NCBI GenBank assembly: GCA_013112635.1
Contig: JABFGF010000001.1
Span: 372,001 to 436,000, forward strand
Direction of reading: 5' to 3'
Source of the DNA: Calditrichota bacterium
GTDB lineage: Bacteria > Calditrichota > Calditrichia > Calditrichales > J004
Length of the DNA stretch: 64,000 nt
Shown: positions 1 to 9,466 of the stretch, piece by piece
Numbering within the stretch: position 1 is the stretch's first letter
Layout of the letters: each line of letters begins with the position of its first letter
Position numbers and translations under genes: made by a program
Notes under the pieces: generated by a model
What the model was told of the DNA's origin: nothing
The model's database searches: none
The model's input: only the letters and a program-made list of their open reading frames with translations

Positions 1-2
1 CA

Positions 3-104
3 CCTGTTTTGGCAAATGCATTTATGGAAAAATTTGGACGGGATACAATTGTAGATATTGAAAAGAATTATAATGCTTATTTGGAGAGATTGAAAAATAT
101 ATAA
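3..104 (+). CDS. C-terminal end of an unidentified protein (5' partial)
   Basis: Reading from base 3 gives 33 codons without interruption, ending in TAA at 102-104. The visible tail contains FMEKFGRDTIVDIEKNY and looks like an amphipathic, charged helix. The gene starts outside the window, and I do not recognise the family from this short end. It runs towards the neighbouring minus-strand TPR gene, with only 7 bases between the two stop codons, so the pair is convergent. The reading frame could be accidental given its length, but the codon use fits a real coding end. Confidence 0.5.
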   Translation, partial: PVLANAFMEKFGRDTIVDIEKNYNAYLERLKNI

Positions 105-111
105 GGACAGA

Positions 112-1929
112 TTATCTCTGTCCTTTTTCAATTCGTGCCAGAAGTTTTTTAGCTTCTGAATGGCGTGGATTTCTATTTAAAATGCTTCTTAAAATATTTG
201 CTGCTTTACCATTAAACCCTTGAGCGCGAAAAACCTTTGCCAATACAATATTGGATTTTGAATCATTCGGGTTTCGCTTAATCTTTGTATCAAGTTCCCT
301 TAAAAATATTTCTAAAACATTTCTGTACTGATGTTCCGGGCCAAGTGTTGGTTTACGTACAAAAATAGCAGGTTCTATATAAAATACTTTTTTATACTGT
401 TCAATTGCCTGTGGAAGGCGTTTGGTTTTCTCATAAACTTCAGCAAGTTTTGTATGCGCTTTTATAAGATTTGGAGATATAAGAATTGTAGTTTTGAAAT
501 ATTTTTCAGCTAAATTAAAATTCCCCATTTCAAGATAGGTTAGCGCAAGGTTGAAAGTAGCCTGCATAAACTTCGGCCTTGCCTGTGATGCTTTTGTAAA
601 CGAGTTTACCATATCATCGTAAACTTTACGTTTTTTTACAGGATCAATCCCTGTTGTCTTTTTAAATTTACTTTCATTGCTTGCTTTTTTCCCATTTGTA
701 CTTTCATCCAGCAAATCAAGAAATGCCTCAACAAGCTCTTCCAGAACAGCTTGTTTATAAATGGTGACGCCTTTCATAAAATTTGCCACAGCATTATTTG
801 GATCCCTGCTAAGGATGGCTTGAAACTCTATTAAAGCATTGTAAAAGATTTGAGAGCGATAGTACACTTCACCCAATGTTTGTCTGTATCTGTTATTAAA
901 AGGATCCAGCTCAACTGCTTTGCGATAATCAGGAATTGCTTTCCGAATTTGTTTCTGGGCAGTCAGCAAATTGCCATATTCAAAGTAGGCTGGGGCATAG
1001 TCAGGATTTATATCGGTTGATTTATTAAGATATTTTCTGGCGTTGGTGTAGTCTTTATCCAGAATGCTTATTTTTCCCATATAATAAAAGGGCTTTGGAT
1101 CATTTGGATTAAATTCAGTTACCTTTTTAAAGTCGGCCAGGGCTAAATCATATTTCTTTTCTTTTTCATAAATCAGACCACGGCCATAATATGGTTTGTC
1201 AAAATTTGGAAGCGCTTTTATTATTTTATTGAACTGATTTAAGGCCTGTTTATACTGTTTAGAATTGAAGTAAAGAATTCCAAGATTGTAATATGCCTCC
1301 CAGAAATTCTTATCTTTTGCAATTGCTTCCCGGAATAAACCAATAACAATATTACTATTGGGATTTGGTTTGTTATTCTCCATGTAGGCTTTGATAAAGC
1401 TTTCGAATGCCTTGTTGTTTTTGGTAAGTGAGCGATTCATCAGGGCCCGTTCTGAAGAAGAAACAGGAACACCGGAAATATGTAACAACTGCTGTACAAT
1501 TTTATCGGCTACTATAACCAATTTGTTGTTCGATGTTGAAATCTTTTCCTTGTAGATTAGTTTGCCATTTTCCGTATTGTGGTATAGGATTTCAAAATTT
1601 AACTGAGAAGCTGAATCTACATATGTCCCGGAAATTGTAACATGGGCATTTGTTAGCCGTCCTATTTGTGAAGCACTTCTTTCACTTAAAGCACCTTTGC
1701 TGTACTTAATTTCTTTCAGGGCTGCTTTAACAGAGTTTTTATCTATAACATAAAAGCCGGATAAAACAGAAAGCTTATTATTTAAAAGATACTCTAAACC
1801 ACCCGAAATCCAATCAATAGAACTATTGCCATTATTACTTACAGGGATAATAGCTACTTTGCGTTTATCCTGTGCAAGAGAAATTGATAGGGATGTTAAA
1901 AGGAGAAAAAATATAATTCTGAATTTCAT
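112..1929 (-). CDS. Secreted TPR-repeat protein with a TolB/CsgG-like N-terminal domain
   Basis: About 605 residues. The N-terminus is a signal peptide (MKFRIIFFLLLTSLSISLAQ). Residues about 22-150 begin with KVAIIPVSN and resemble the FlgO/CsgG/TolB-like domain that often precedes TPRs in FCB-group proteins. Residues about 175-600 are many tandem tetratricopeptide repeats, recognisable from recurring NP, Y, A and G positions (for example FNPNDPKPFYYMGKISI). TPR arrays bind protein partners, so a periplasmic or outer-membrane scaffold is inferred; the partner is unknown. I prefer ATG at 1927-1929 over the in-frame TTG at 1939-1941, because a GGAAAA ribosome-binding sequence sits just upstream of the ATG and the signal peptide starts cleanly there. 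It is a single-gene unit on the minus strand. Confidence 0.85.
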   Translation of the reverse strand: MKFRIIFFLLLTSLSISLAQDKRKVAIIPVSNNGNSSIDWISGGLEYLLNNKLSVLSGFYVIDKNSVKAALKEIKYSKGALSERSASQIGRLTNAHVTISGTYVDSASQLNFEILYHNTENGKLIYKEKISTSNNKLVIVADKIVQQLLHISGVPVSSSERALMNRSLTKNNKAFESFIKAYMENNKPNPNSNIVIGLFREAIAKDKNFWEAYYNLGILYFNSKQYKQALNQFNKIIKALPNFDKPYYGRGLIYEKEKKYDLALADFKKVTEFNPNDPKPFYYMGKISILDKDYTNARKYLNKSTDINPDYAPAYFEYGNLLTAQKQIRKAIPDYRKAVELDPFNNRYRQTLGEVYYRSQIFYNALIEFQAILSRDPNNAVANFMKGVTIYKQAVLEELVEAFLDLLDESTNGKKASNESKFKKTTGIDPVKKRKVYDDMVNSFTKASQARPKFMQATFNLALTYLEMGNFNLAEKYFKTTILISPNLIKAHTKLAEVYEKTKRLPQAIEQYKKVFYIEPAIFVRKPTLGPEHQYRNVLEIFLRELDTKIKRNPNDSKSNIVLAKVFRAQGFNGKAANILRSILNRNPRHSEAKKLLARIEKGQR

Positions 1930-2174
1930 TAAATTTTCCAAATAAATTTTTGGGATTTTTTCCCTGCAGATTTTTCAGGGTCAATGCAACAAAATCGGCG
2001 TTTTTTTACAACTCTTAATAAATAAATTTTGTGATCACAATAAAACTATTTTTTTGAGCAGTAAAAGTAAGAAAAAGTGAACCTATTTAAAAGAATATTT
2101 TAAAATTATTAGAGAATGTGTGAGCTACTTCAAATAATAATGATTGAAATGTCTCACTAAAGTAGAATCAAAAT

Positions 2175-2204
2175 TTTAAAGGGGCTATTTATATAAATGC
2201 CCCT
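2175..2204 (-). terminator. Probable intrinsic terminator of the cystathionine beta-synthase-like gene
   Basis: AGGGGC at 2180-2185 pairs with GCCCCT at 2199-2204, and the stem extends through ATTTA/TAAAT with one bulged base. Read on the minus strand it is followed by a T-rich stretch (TTTAAAATTTT). It lies just past the stop codon of the gene at 2227-3582. Confidence 0.5.
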
Positions 2205-2226
2205 AAACAAATTCTACAATTCTGTA

Positions 2227-3582
2227 TTAGCTTAAGTAGTCAATCAAATCAATTTTTGTCAGTATATCAATTAGCTTGTCATCTTTCATAACTAACACAG
2301 CATTTTCACCGGCTTTTAATATTTCCAGAACTTTGAAAACCGGGACATTATAATCAACTGCTGTAAAATGCGTTTGAATTAGTTGTGCAATAGTATTTGC
2401 CGATGAGGAGCCACTGCTAAGCATATAATCCAGAATTGCTGATTCGCTAATTAGGCCGATTATTTTTTTATCATCAATAACAGGCATCTGAGAAATGTTT
2501 TCTCTTTTCATTGTGTTGATTACATCTTTGATCAATGCCTGGCTATTTGTAGTGGTAAGTTTTTTTGGATTCTTTTCAATAAGTTCGCCCAATATGCTTG
2601 TATTGTCATTTTTGATCAGGCCATTATCCCGCATCCATTCATCATTATAAACTTTAGACAAATACCTGAAACCGGTGTCCGGTAAAATTGTGACAATATT
2701 TTTATCAGCAGGAAGATTTTTAGCAACCTGCAAAGCACCCCAAACAGCTGCACCCGAAGAGCCACCACCAAAAATACCTTCCTGACGCGCTAAACTGCGG
2801 CATGTAGCAAAACCATCTTCGTCGCTCACCTGGTAAATATCATCAACGACATTAAAATCCATGGCATCAACCATCATATCCTCGCCGATACCTTCAAGTT
2901 TATACACATTTGGTTCACCAGGTTTTCCATGTTTAAAATAGTCATAAAAAACAGACCCAATTGGATCAACTGCTATAACTTTTATTTCCGGATTTTTTTC
3001 TTTTAAGAATTTTGCTACGCCGCTTAAAGTTCCACCGGTACCAATCCCTGCAACAAAGTAGTCAATTTTTCCATCCATTTGCTCCCAAAGTTCAGGACCT
3101 GTGTATTTGTAATGGGCCTCCGGGTTATCAGGATTATGATACTGGTTTACATAAAATGAATTGTCAGTATTTTGGTGAATTCTTTTGGCTGTTTCATAAT
3201 AGCTTTGCGGTGATTCTGCCGGGACATTTGTAGGCGTAACAACAACTTTTGCACCAAAAGCTTTCATGAAGTTTATTTTTTCAGAGCTCATTTTGTCCGG
3301 AATTGTAAATACAGCTTTATAATTTTTTACTGCTGCTACCATGGCCAATCCTGCGCCTGTATTGCCAGAGGTGTTTTCAACGATTGTACCCTCGGCTTGC
3401 AAACGGCTGTCCTGTTCCGCCTTGTTTATAATATGTTTGGCAATTCTGTCTTTTATACTGCCACCGGGATTTAAATATTCTAACTTAGCATAAACATTTG
3501 CCTGGGAGTCCGGAAGCATTTTGTTTATTTTAACAATTGGTGTGTTGCCAATTGCTTCTAAAATATTGTTAAAAACGTTCAT
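2227..3582 (-). CDS. Cystathionine beta-synthase / cysteine synthase-type PLP enzyme with CBS domain pair
   Basis: 451 residues. The N-terminal 320 residues are a fold-type II PLP enzyme: the Schiff-base lysine is K44 in PGGSIKDRI, and the substrate loop is TSGNTGAG near residue 70. It condenses serine or an acylated serine with homocysteine or sulfide; the fold alone does not settle which. Residues about 335-451 form two CBS domains (DVINTMKRENISQMPVIDD and a second copy ending in DILTKIDLIDYLS). This architecture is the classical cystathionine beta-synthase one, where the pair may bind an adenosyl ligand; the heme-binding N-terminal extension of animal enzymes is absent. ATG at 3580-3582 is preceded by GGAACTGA. 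No sulfur-metabolism partner is adjacent. Cystathionine beta-synthase is the first choice, O-acetylserine sulfhydrylase the alternative. Confidence 0.9.
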   Translation of the reverse strand: MNVFNNILEAIGNTPIVKINKMLPDSQANVYAKLEYLNPGGSIKDRIAKHIINKAEQDSRLQAEGTIVENTSGNTGAGLAMVAAVKNYKAVFTIPDKMSSEKINFMKAFGAKVVVTPTNVPAESPQSYYETAKRIHQNTDNSFYVNQYHNPDNPEAHYKYTGPELWEQMDGKIDYFVAGIGTGGTLSGVAKFLKEKNPEIKVIAVDPIGSVFYDYFKHGKPGEPNVYKLEGIGEDMMVDAMDFNVVDDIYQVSDEDGFATCRSLARQEGIFGGGSSGAAVWGALQVAKNLPADKNIVTILPDTGFRYLSKVYNDEWMRDNGLIKNDNTSILGELIEKNPKKLTTTNSQALIKDVINTMKRENISQMPVIDDKKIIGLISESAILDYMLSSGSSSANTIAQLIQTHFTAVDYNVPVFKVLEILKAGENAVLVMKDDKLIDILTKIDLIDYLS

Positions 3583-3798
3583 TCAGTTCCTTATTTTTAA
3601 ATTCCTAAATTTTTTAATCGGCTAATTTATACAAAAACGGTAAAAAAAAATATCTTTATAAAATAATATGAGAATTAATTTTTAAGTGTCTAACAGATAA
3701 GTACAAAATATCATTGAATTTCGGCTTCAAATGAAGTAGAATTTTTATTAAGGTTGTTGTATGTTTGCTTTTATTAATAACAGAATAATGAGGATATC

Positions 3799-5448
3799 AT
3801 GAAGAAAACACTATTGGTGGCTGGAGTTCTAAGTATTATTTTTTCAGCGTGTCAAAAAAAACAGGAAACGCAAAGTATGCTTGATCAAAAAGTAGCCCAA
3901 TTTTCACCGACTGTACTTAAATATGATGAATCCATTTTAGATGACCGGCAGAAAAAAGTAGTTTCATTATTAACTGAAGCAGCTAAAGTTATGGATGAGA
4001 TTTTTCTTGAACAGGTTTTTAGTAAAAACAAGGAAATTAAAACTAAACTTGAAAACTCCAGTAATGAGAATGATAAAAAGGTTTTGAAATATTTTGAGGT
4101 AATGTATGGTCCATTTGATCGTCTTGACCATAACAAAGCATTTTACGGGGATTATAAAAAACCGGCAGGTGCAAACTATTATCCTGAAGATATGACAAAA
4201 GAAGAGTTTGAAAAATGGATTGATGATCATCCGGAAGATAGGGATAGCTTTGTTTCCGAGTTTACAGTTATTCGCCGTAAAGATGATAAATTGGTCGCGA
4301 TTCCATATTCTGAGTATTACAAAGAACCGCTTGGCCGGGCAACAAAATTATTGCGCGAAGCTGCTCAGTATGCTGATAATCCAACTTTAAAAAGATATCT
4401 TGAAACACGTGCAACAGCCTTTGAAACAAATGATTATTTTGAAAGTGATATGGCCTGGATGGATTTAAAAGACCACAGCATTGAGGTTGTTATAGGCCCT
4501 TATGAAGTTTATGAAGATGAAATGTTCAATTACAAAGCAGCCTTTGAATGTTTTCTCACCATCCGTGACCCCAAGGAAAGTGAAAAATTAAAAATTTTTG
4601 GTAGTTATTTGAATGAAATGGAAAAACATTTGCCTATTCCTGATGAACACAAAAACTTTAACAGGGGATCGGAATCGCCAATTGTTGTTGTGCAAGAGGT
4701 TCTTTATTCCGGTGATACAAAAGCAGGCATCCAGACAATCGCCTTTAATTTGCCAAATGATGAGCGGGTTCGTGAAGCAAAAGGTTCAAAAAAGGTTATG
4801 TTAAAAAGCCTTCATGAAGCGAAATTTGAGAAACAAGTTATTCCAATTGCCAAAATCATTTTAAATGAAAAAGAAATTCCCAATGTCACATTTGATGGTT
4901 TTTTTAACCACACACTAATGCACGAAATGACCCATGGCATTGGACCCGGGAAAATTATTAAAGATGGCAACAAAACCGAAGTAAAAATTGAATTGAAAGA
5001 AACCTATTCTACAATCGAAGAATGTAAGGCTGATGTATTGGGCATGTATAACAATCTTTTAATGATTGAGAAAGGCGTTTATCCTAAAGAATTTGAAAAA
5101 GAGATATGGCCTTCTTTTCTTGCGGGAATTTTTCGCTCGATTCGGTTTGGTATAAATGAAGCACATGGCGGTGGTAATGCTTTAATCTTCAATTATTTAT
5201 ATGAAAATGGTGCATACACTTTTGATGAGAAAACAGAAAAACTAAATATTGATTATTCCAAGATTAAAGAAGTACTCAAATCTCTGGCTGGCGAATTGTT
5301 AATGATTCAGGCAAATGGCGATTATGAAGGTTCCAAAGCAATTATGGCAAAATACATAGTTATGTCGGATGTGATGACAAAACTAGTTGACAAGCTCTCT
5401 GATATTCCGGTTGATATTAAACCGATATTTCAGAGTGAACAAAAATAG
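3799..5448 (+). CDS. Lipoprotein dipeptidyl peptidase III (M49 family) with a pentapeptide zinc motif
   Basis: 549 residues. It begins with a lipoprotein signal whose lipobox FSAC puts the lipidated cysteine at residue 18, so it is probably anchored in the periplasm or on the outer membrane. The M49 zinc site is visible: H375-E376-M-T-H379 and the downstream EECKAD at 407-412. Most M49 enzymes have the six-residue HEXXXH, with one residue inserted; here the motif is a plain HEXXH. The combination of HEXXH and EECKAD still points to M49 and not to a thermolysin-type enzyme. The expected reaction is release of N-terminal dipeptides from short peptides. It is shorter than the eukaryotic enzymes (above 700 residues), as bacterial members usually are. 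GAGGAT precedes the ATG. It lies alone, 98 bases upstream of pyruvate kinase. Confidence 0.88.
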   Translation: MKKTLLVAGVLSIIFSACQKKQETQSMLDQKVAQFSPTVLKYDESILDDRQKKVVSLLTEAAKVMDEIFLEQVFSKNKEIKTKLENSSNENDKKVLKYFEVMYGPFDRLDHNKAFYGDYKKPAGANYYPEDMTKEEFEKWIDDHPEDRDSFVSEFTVIRRKDDKLVAIPYSEYYKEPLGRATKLLREAAQYADNPTLKRYLETRATAFETNDYFESDMAWMDLKDHSIEVVIGPYEVYEDEMFNYKAAFECFLTIRDPKESEKLKIFGSYLNEMEKHLPIPDEHKNFNRGSESPIVVVQEVLYSGDTKAGIQTIAFNLPNDERVREAKGSKKVMLKSLHEAKFEKQVIPIAKIILNEKEIPNVTFDGFFNHTLMHEMTHGIGPGKIIKDGNKTEVKIELKETYSTIEECKADVLGMYNNLLMIEKGVYPKEFEKEIWPSFLAGIFRSIRFGINEAHGGGNALIFNYLYENGAYTFDEKTEKLNIDYSKIKEVLKSLAGELLMIQANGDYEGSKAIMAKYIVMSDVMTKLVDKLSDIPVDIKPIFQSEQK

Positions 5449-5546
5449 TTTTTTTTAAAGCAAATCGAATAACGCTTTTAGCAAAAGGTTTTTATTTTTT
5501 GTACGATCAAGGTAGTATTAGTAAAAAATAGTTTTATTTAACAAAG

Positions 5547-6965
5547 ATGTTTATGCAAAAACGTGCAAAAATAATATGTACAATTGGACCAACGAGTAAT
5601 ACCGAGGAAATTTTAACCAAACTGGCGCGTTCCGGAATGGACGTTGCCCGTTTAAATTTTTCTCATGGAACTCATGAAGAGCATTTGGCAAATATTAAAT
5701 TGATCCGCAAAGTCTCAAAAAAGACAGGTAAGCCAATTGCAATATTAATGGATTTACAGGGTCCAAAAATCAGAATTGGGCATTTTGCCGAAGGGCCCGT
5801 AACTGTAAAGCCTGGAGAGCTTTTTACAATTGTTACCGATGATGTCCCGGGTACTCAATACTTAGTGGGGACATCCTATAAAAACCTGCCAAATGATGTA
5901 AAACCAGATGACAATATTCTTATCAACGATGGTCTGATCCAGTTAAAAGTAAACAAGACAACCAAAACCGAGGTATTTTGCGAGGTTGTAATTGGCGGGA
6001 TTTTGTATGACCGAAAAGGAATAAACCTTCCGGGCGTTGAAGTTTCAGAACCATCAATGACAAAAAAAGATATTAATGATTTAGAATTCGGGCTTAAGCA
6101 CGGTGTTGACTATGTTGCTTTGTCGTTTGTAAGAACAGCACAAGATATCCGCGATCTAAAAAAGATGATGGGCGAGGATCCCGTACCAATTATTGCAAAA
6201 ATTGAAAAGCCTGAAGCTGTTGAAAATATCGATGAAATCATCATGGAAACTGAAGTTGTGATGGTTGCACGTGGTGATTTGGGTGTAGAAATTTCCGCTC
6301 AAAAAGTTCCGGTTGTACAAAAAATGATAATTGAAAAATGCATGACGGCAGGCATTCCTGTAATAACAGCTACACAAATGCTGGATTCGATGATGGCTAA
6401 TCCTGTTCCGACGCGTGCTGAAGCATCTGATGTAGCAAATGCCATTTTTGATGGGACAGATGCGGTTATGTTGTCGGGGGAAACAGCCTTCGGGAAATAT
6501 CCGTTGGAATCAGCTTCAATAATGGCTTCTATAATCCGTGAAGCTGAAAAGGGTGGATATTTCAGATTAAAAGCGGAAAGACGGTCACCAGGCAATTCAC
6601 TCCTTTCTTCGTCCCGCTCAATTTGTCATGTAGCAAATATTAGTGCTCAGGATATCGGAGCAAAGTTTATTGTCGTGTTTACAGAATCAGGTTTTACTGC
6701 TCAGGTTTTATCAAAGTATCGCCCGGAAGTTCCTGTAATCGCATTGACTAAAGATGATAAATCCTTTACAAAAATGGCATTATATTGGGGAGTCATTCCC
6801 AGCCAGATTAAAGGGCATTTTGAAATATCACACGGTCTCGAGGTTTTGGAAGAACATCTGAAAGTCAATAATTTAGCCAGCGCAGGAGATAAAATAATTA
6901 TAATAGCAGGCTCCTCTTCAGAAGAAGGTGGCACAAATATGATGCGTCTGCATAGGTTGTTATAA
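5547..6965 (+). CDS. pyk: Pyruvate kinase
   Basis: 472 residues, a normal bacterial length. It converts phosphoenolpyruvate and ADP to pyruvate and ATP in the cytoplasm, the last step of glycolysis. The N-terminal barrel opens with KIICTIGPTSN and contains ARLNFSHGTHEEH. The active-site signature IIAKIEKPEAVENI has the catalytic lysine near K218, followed by MVARGDLGVEI and the ATQMLDSM and PTRAEASDVANA segments. The C-terminal domain (about 345-472) ends GGTNMMRLHRL. Start ATG 5547 is six bases upstream of a second in-frame ATG at 5553; no strong ribosome-binding site separates them. No phosphofructokinase or other glycolytic gene is adjacent. Confidence 0.97.
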   Translation: MFMQKRAKIICTIGPTSNTEEILTKLARSGMDVARLNFSHGTHEEHLANIKLIRKVSKKTGKPIAILMDLQGPKIRIGHFAEGPVTVKPGELFTIVTDDVPGTQYLVGTSYKNLPNDVKPDDNILINDGLIQLKVNKTTKTEVFCEVVIGGILYDRKGINLPGVEVSEPSMTKKDINDLEFGLKHGVDYVALSFVRTAQDIRDLKKMMGEDPVPIIAKIEKPEAVENIDEIIMETEVVMVARGDLGVEISAQKVPVVQKMIIEKCMTAGIPVITATQMLDSMMANPVPTRAEASDVANAIFDGTDAVMLSGETAFGKYPLESASIMASIIREAEKGGYFRLKAERRSPGNSLLSSSRSICHVANISAQDIGAKFIVVFTESGFTAQVLSKYRPEVPVIALTKDDKSFTKMALYWGVIPSQIKGHFEISHGLEVLEEHLKVNNLASAGDKIIIIAGSSSEEGGTNMMRLHRLL

Positions 6966-7069
6966 GGGCGCATTATAAATTTCCATATCATCAAAAAGGT
7001 CTTGGAAAATGAATTAATGGTTTTTTGTAATTACAATATGCCATTACTCCAGGAATCCAACAATTAACT

Positions 7070-8044
7070 TTGTATTTAATAAAAACTCCAGAAATAAAAG
7101 ATCCAAAAATTAACCTCGCGATTGAAGAATTTGCTGTTCGCAATCTTGATATTTCCAAAGACTATCTTTTTATATATTCAAATTCTCCATCAGTAATAAT
7201 TGGTAAAAATCAAAATCCTTTTGAAGAAGTTAATATTACTTTTAGCAATGAGAAAAATATTGAAATAGTTAGAAGGATTTCAGGAGGCGGGGCAGTATAT
7301 CATGAAAATGGAAATATTAATTTCAGCTTTATAACTGAAAACACTAAAGAGAATTTTAATAACTATAAAATATTTTTAAACCCAATAATCAAATTGTTGA
7401 ACAGACTTGGGGTTCCTGCTAAAATAAATCATAGAAATGATATCATTGTTGAAGGAAAAAAAATTTCAGGAAATGCCCAATTTACAAGCCGCAACAGGCT
7501 TTTAAGTCATGGGACTTTGTTATTTGATGCAAATCTTCAAAATGTTAGCAAAACATTGAGTTCTGCCATTAATAATATTCAATCAAAAAGTACAAAATCT
7601 GTTAGAAGCAAAGTGACAAATATTTCAGAGTTTTTGAAAAAAGCAATTCCGGTTACGGATTTTAGAAATAGCCTGGCTGATGAAATTTTGAAGGCATTTT
7701 CATTTGAAGGTTATGTAGAATTTAACCAAATTCAGTGGGCTGAAATAAATGGTCTTGCTGAAAATAAATTCAACACCTGGAAATGGAATTGGGGAAGAAC
7801 CCCTGGATTTAATGTAAATATTGAAGATCAGAAATTTGAATTTAAAGCAATACTTGAGATAAAGAATGGTTTAGTCGTTCAGATTGATTATCTGGATTGT
7901 CCAATTCAAATCCGAAAAATTTTAAATGGATTGCAAAATCTTCGCTTTTCAAAAAAGGAAATTGAAAACCATATTTTCCAGAAACCAAATCAATTGAATA
8001 CAAAAGAAAAACAAAAATTAATAAATACTATTTTCCCCTACTAA
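7070..8044 (+). CDS. lplA: Lipoate-protein ligase A
   Basis: 324 residues. It activates lipoate with ATP and attaches it to the lysine of lipoyl domains of 2-oxoacid dehydrogenases or the glycine cleavage H protein. The family signature is clear: RRISGGGAVYHENGNINFSF, then NDIIVEGKKISGNAQ with the binding lysine, and the small C-terminal domain from about residue 225. TTG at 7070 is the only reasonable start in this frame: there is no in-frame ATG or GTG before the upstream stop, and AGGA lies 15 bases upstream. The SDR gene follows after 12 bases, so the two are probably cotranscribed. A lipoyl/octanoyl transferase role cannot be excluded, but the small C-terminal domain favours the ligase. 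Confidence 0.93.
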   Translation: MYLIKTPEIKDPKINLAIEEFAVRNLDISKDYLFIYSNSPSVIIGKNQNPFEEVNITFSNEKNIEIVRRISGGGAVYHENGNINFSFITENTKENFNNYKIFLNPIIKLLNRLGVPAKINHRNDIIVEGKKISGNAQFTSRNRLLSHGTLLFDANLQNVSKTLSSAINNIQSKSTKSVRSKVTNISEFLKKAIPVTDFRNSLADEILKAFSFEGYVEFNQIQWAEINGLAENKFNTWKWNWGRTPGFNVNIEDQKFEFKAILEIKNGLVVQIDYLDCPIQIRKILNGLQNLRFSKKEIENHIFQKPNQLNTKEKQKLINTIFPY

Positions 8045-8056
8045 GGAATAAGATTC

Positions 8057-8812
8057 TTGGAAAAAATAAATATAGTTACAGGCGGTGGCACAGGAATTGG
8101 CCGTTCAATTTGCAATATTCTTGCCCAAAATGGACACAAAGTATTAATTGTTGGCCGTCGTCTTGACAAACTAAAAGAAACTCAAAGTTATTTTCCTGAT
8201 AGAATTGATATCTTAAAAGCTGATATTTCTAATGAGGAAGACCGTAAAAAGATTAAAGATTCTGTTAGAGAAAAACAGATAGGGTTTCTTGTCCACAATG
8301 CAGCTGTGCTAGGCAAAATAACAGGTTTGGAAAATATCAGTTTAGAAGAATGGCGAAGAGTAATGTCTATAAATGTTGAGGCTCCTTTGTTTCTTACGCA
8401 GGCGCTGTTACCAAACCTTGGAAACAGCAGGATTTTAAATATTTCTTCCGGGGCAGCTCACTTTGCGATAAAATCTTGGGGAGCCTATTGTACATCTAAA
8501 GCAGCATTGCTAATGATTTATCAAATGTTTAATGCAGAATTTGGTGAAAAGAAAATTTTAACTGCTTCATTAAGGCCGGGAATTGTCGATACGGAAATGC
8601 AGGGAGATATCAGAGAAGCAAGCCTGGAAAAAAATCCGCATTTACAAAAATTTCACGATATGTTTAATGACAAAAGTATGGAAACATCCGAGCGGGTTGC
8701 CCAATTTGCATACTGGGTGTTAACTGCAACAAGTGACCAGGATTATTCAGCAAAGGAATGGGATATCCGTGAAGGAGATCATGTTTCAAAGTGGGATAAT
8801 GTCAATAAATAA
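8057..8812 (+). CDS. Short-chain dehydrogenase/reductase (sepiapterin/benzil reductase-like)
   Basis: 251 residues. Classical SDR features are all present: NAD(P)-binding TGGGTGIG at residues 8-15, NAA at 81-83, catalytic serine near 131 (ISSGAA), and Y144-x3-K148. The RR pair after the second strand (VGRRLDK) suggests NADP preference. The substrate cannot be read from the sequence; the overall look is closest to sepiapterin reductase/benzil reductase-like SDRs. The TTG start at 8057 is preceded by AAGGAATAAG. It directly follows the lipoate ligase, and no functional link between the two is evident. Confidence 0.9.
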   Translation: MEKINIVTGGGTGIGRSICNILAQNGHKVLIVGRRLDKLKETQSYFPDRIDILKADISNEEDRKKIKDSVREKQIGFLVHNAAVLGKITGLENISLEEWRRVMSINVEAPLFLTQALLPNLGNSRILNISSGAAHFAIKSWGAYCTSKAALLMIYQMFNAEFGEKKILTASLRPGIVDTEMQGDIREASLEKNPHLQKFHDMFNDKSMETSERVAQFAYWVLTATSDQDYSAKEWDIREGDHVSKWDNVNK

Positions 8813-8880
8813 GAATATTTATAATTATCAGTTTTAAATATCAAAAAGGAATATTTCTAATTTGATAAAGTTTAACATTG

Positions 8881-8912
8881 AGCTGATTGAAATTATAAAT
8901 CTCAGCTTTAAT
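8881..8912 (+). terminator. Weak candidate terminator after the SDR gene
   Basis: AGCTGA at 8881-8886 pairs with TCAGCT at 8902-8907 across a 15-base loop, followed by a T-rich run. The stem is only six base pairs, so this is tentative. Confidence 0.3.
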
Positions 8913-8938
8913 TTTTCAAACTAAAAAGGGAGAGTACG

Positions 8939-9415
8939 TTGAAGTACTGGTTAGCAAAAACAGAACCCAATACATATTCCTGGCAAGATTTGGTAAATGA
9001 GCCCGATAAATCGACAATGTGGGAAGGTATTCGTAATTATCAGGTTCGGAATTTAATACGTGATGAAATTAAGATGGGGGATCTTGTATTTATCTATCAC
9101 AGCGTTGTAAAACCAATGGCTATTCAAGGCATAGCTAAAGTAACTAAAGAATCATATCCTGATTCTTATGCATTTGACCCAAACCATAAATACTTTGATC
9201 CCAAAAGTAATAAAGACAACCCAACCTGGTTGATGTTTGATATCCAAGCTGTTGAAGAATTTGATGCACCTGTAACATTGACAGAGTTAAAATCCCACGC
9301 CCCGCTACATAGAATGGGACTTGTTCAAAAAGGAAACCGGCTTTCTATACAAAGAGTAACATCGGTTGAATGGCAATACATTTGTGGTTTGAGAAAACTA
9401 AAAGCAGTAAAATAA
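8939..9415 (+). CDS. EVE domain protein (thymocyte nuclear protein 1-like)
   Basis: 158 residues, the usual single-domain length. It starts KYWLAKTEPNTYSWQDL and continues WEGIRNYQVRNLIRD and DLVFIYHS, hallmark segments of the EVE/PUA-like fold that binds modified bases in nucleic acid. The biological role in bacteria is not settled. TTG at 8939 follows AGGGAGAG, a good ribosome-binding site, and the protein would lose its first strand with any later start. It sits alone before the HMG-CoA synthase cluster. Confidence 0.92.
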   Translation: MKYWLAKTEPNTYSWQDLVNEPDKSTMWEGIRNYQVRNLIRDEIKMGDLVFIYHSVVKPMAIQGIAKVTKESYPDSYAFDPNHKYFDPKSNKDNPTWLMFDIQAVEEFDAPVTLTELKSHAPLHRMGLVQKGNRLSIQRVTSVEWQYICGLRKLKAVK

Positions 9416-9466
9416 TTAATAAAATTTTTAGCATAAGTGCATTTAAAAGAAAACTAAGGAACTCGA

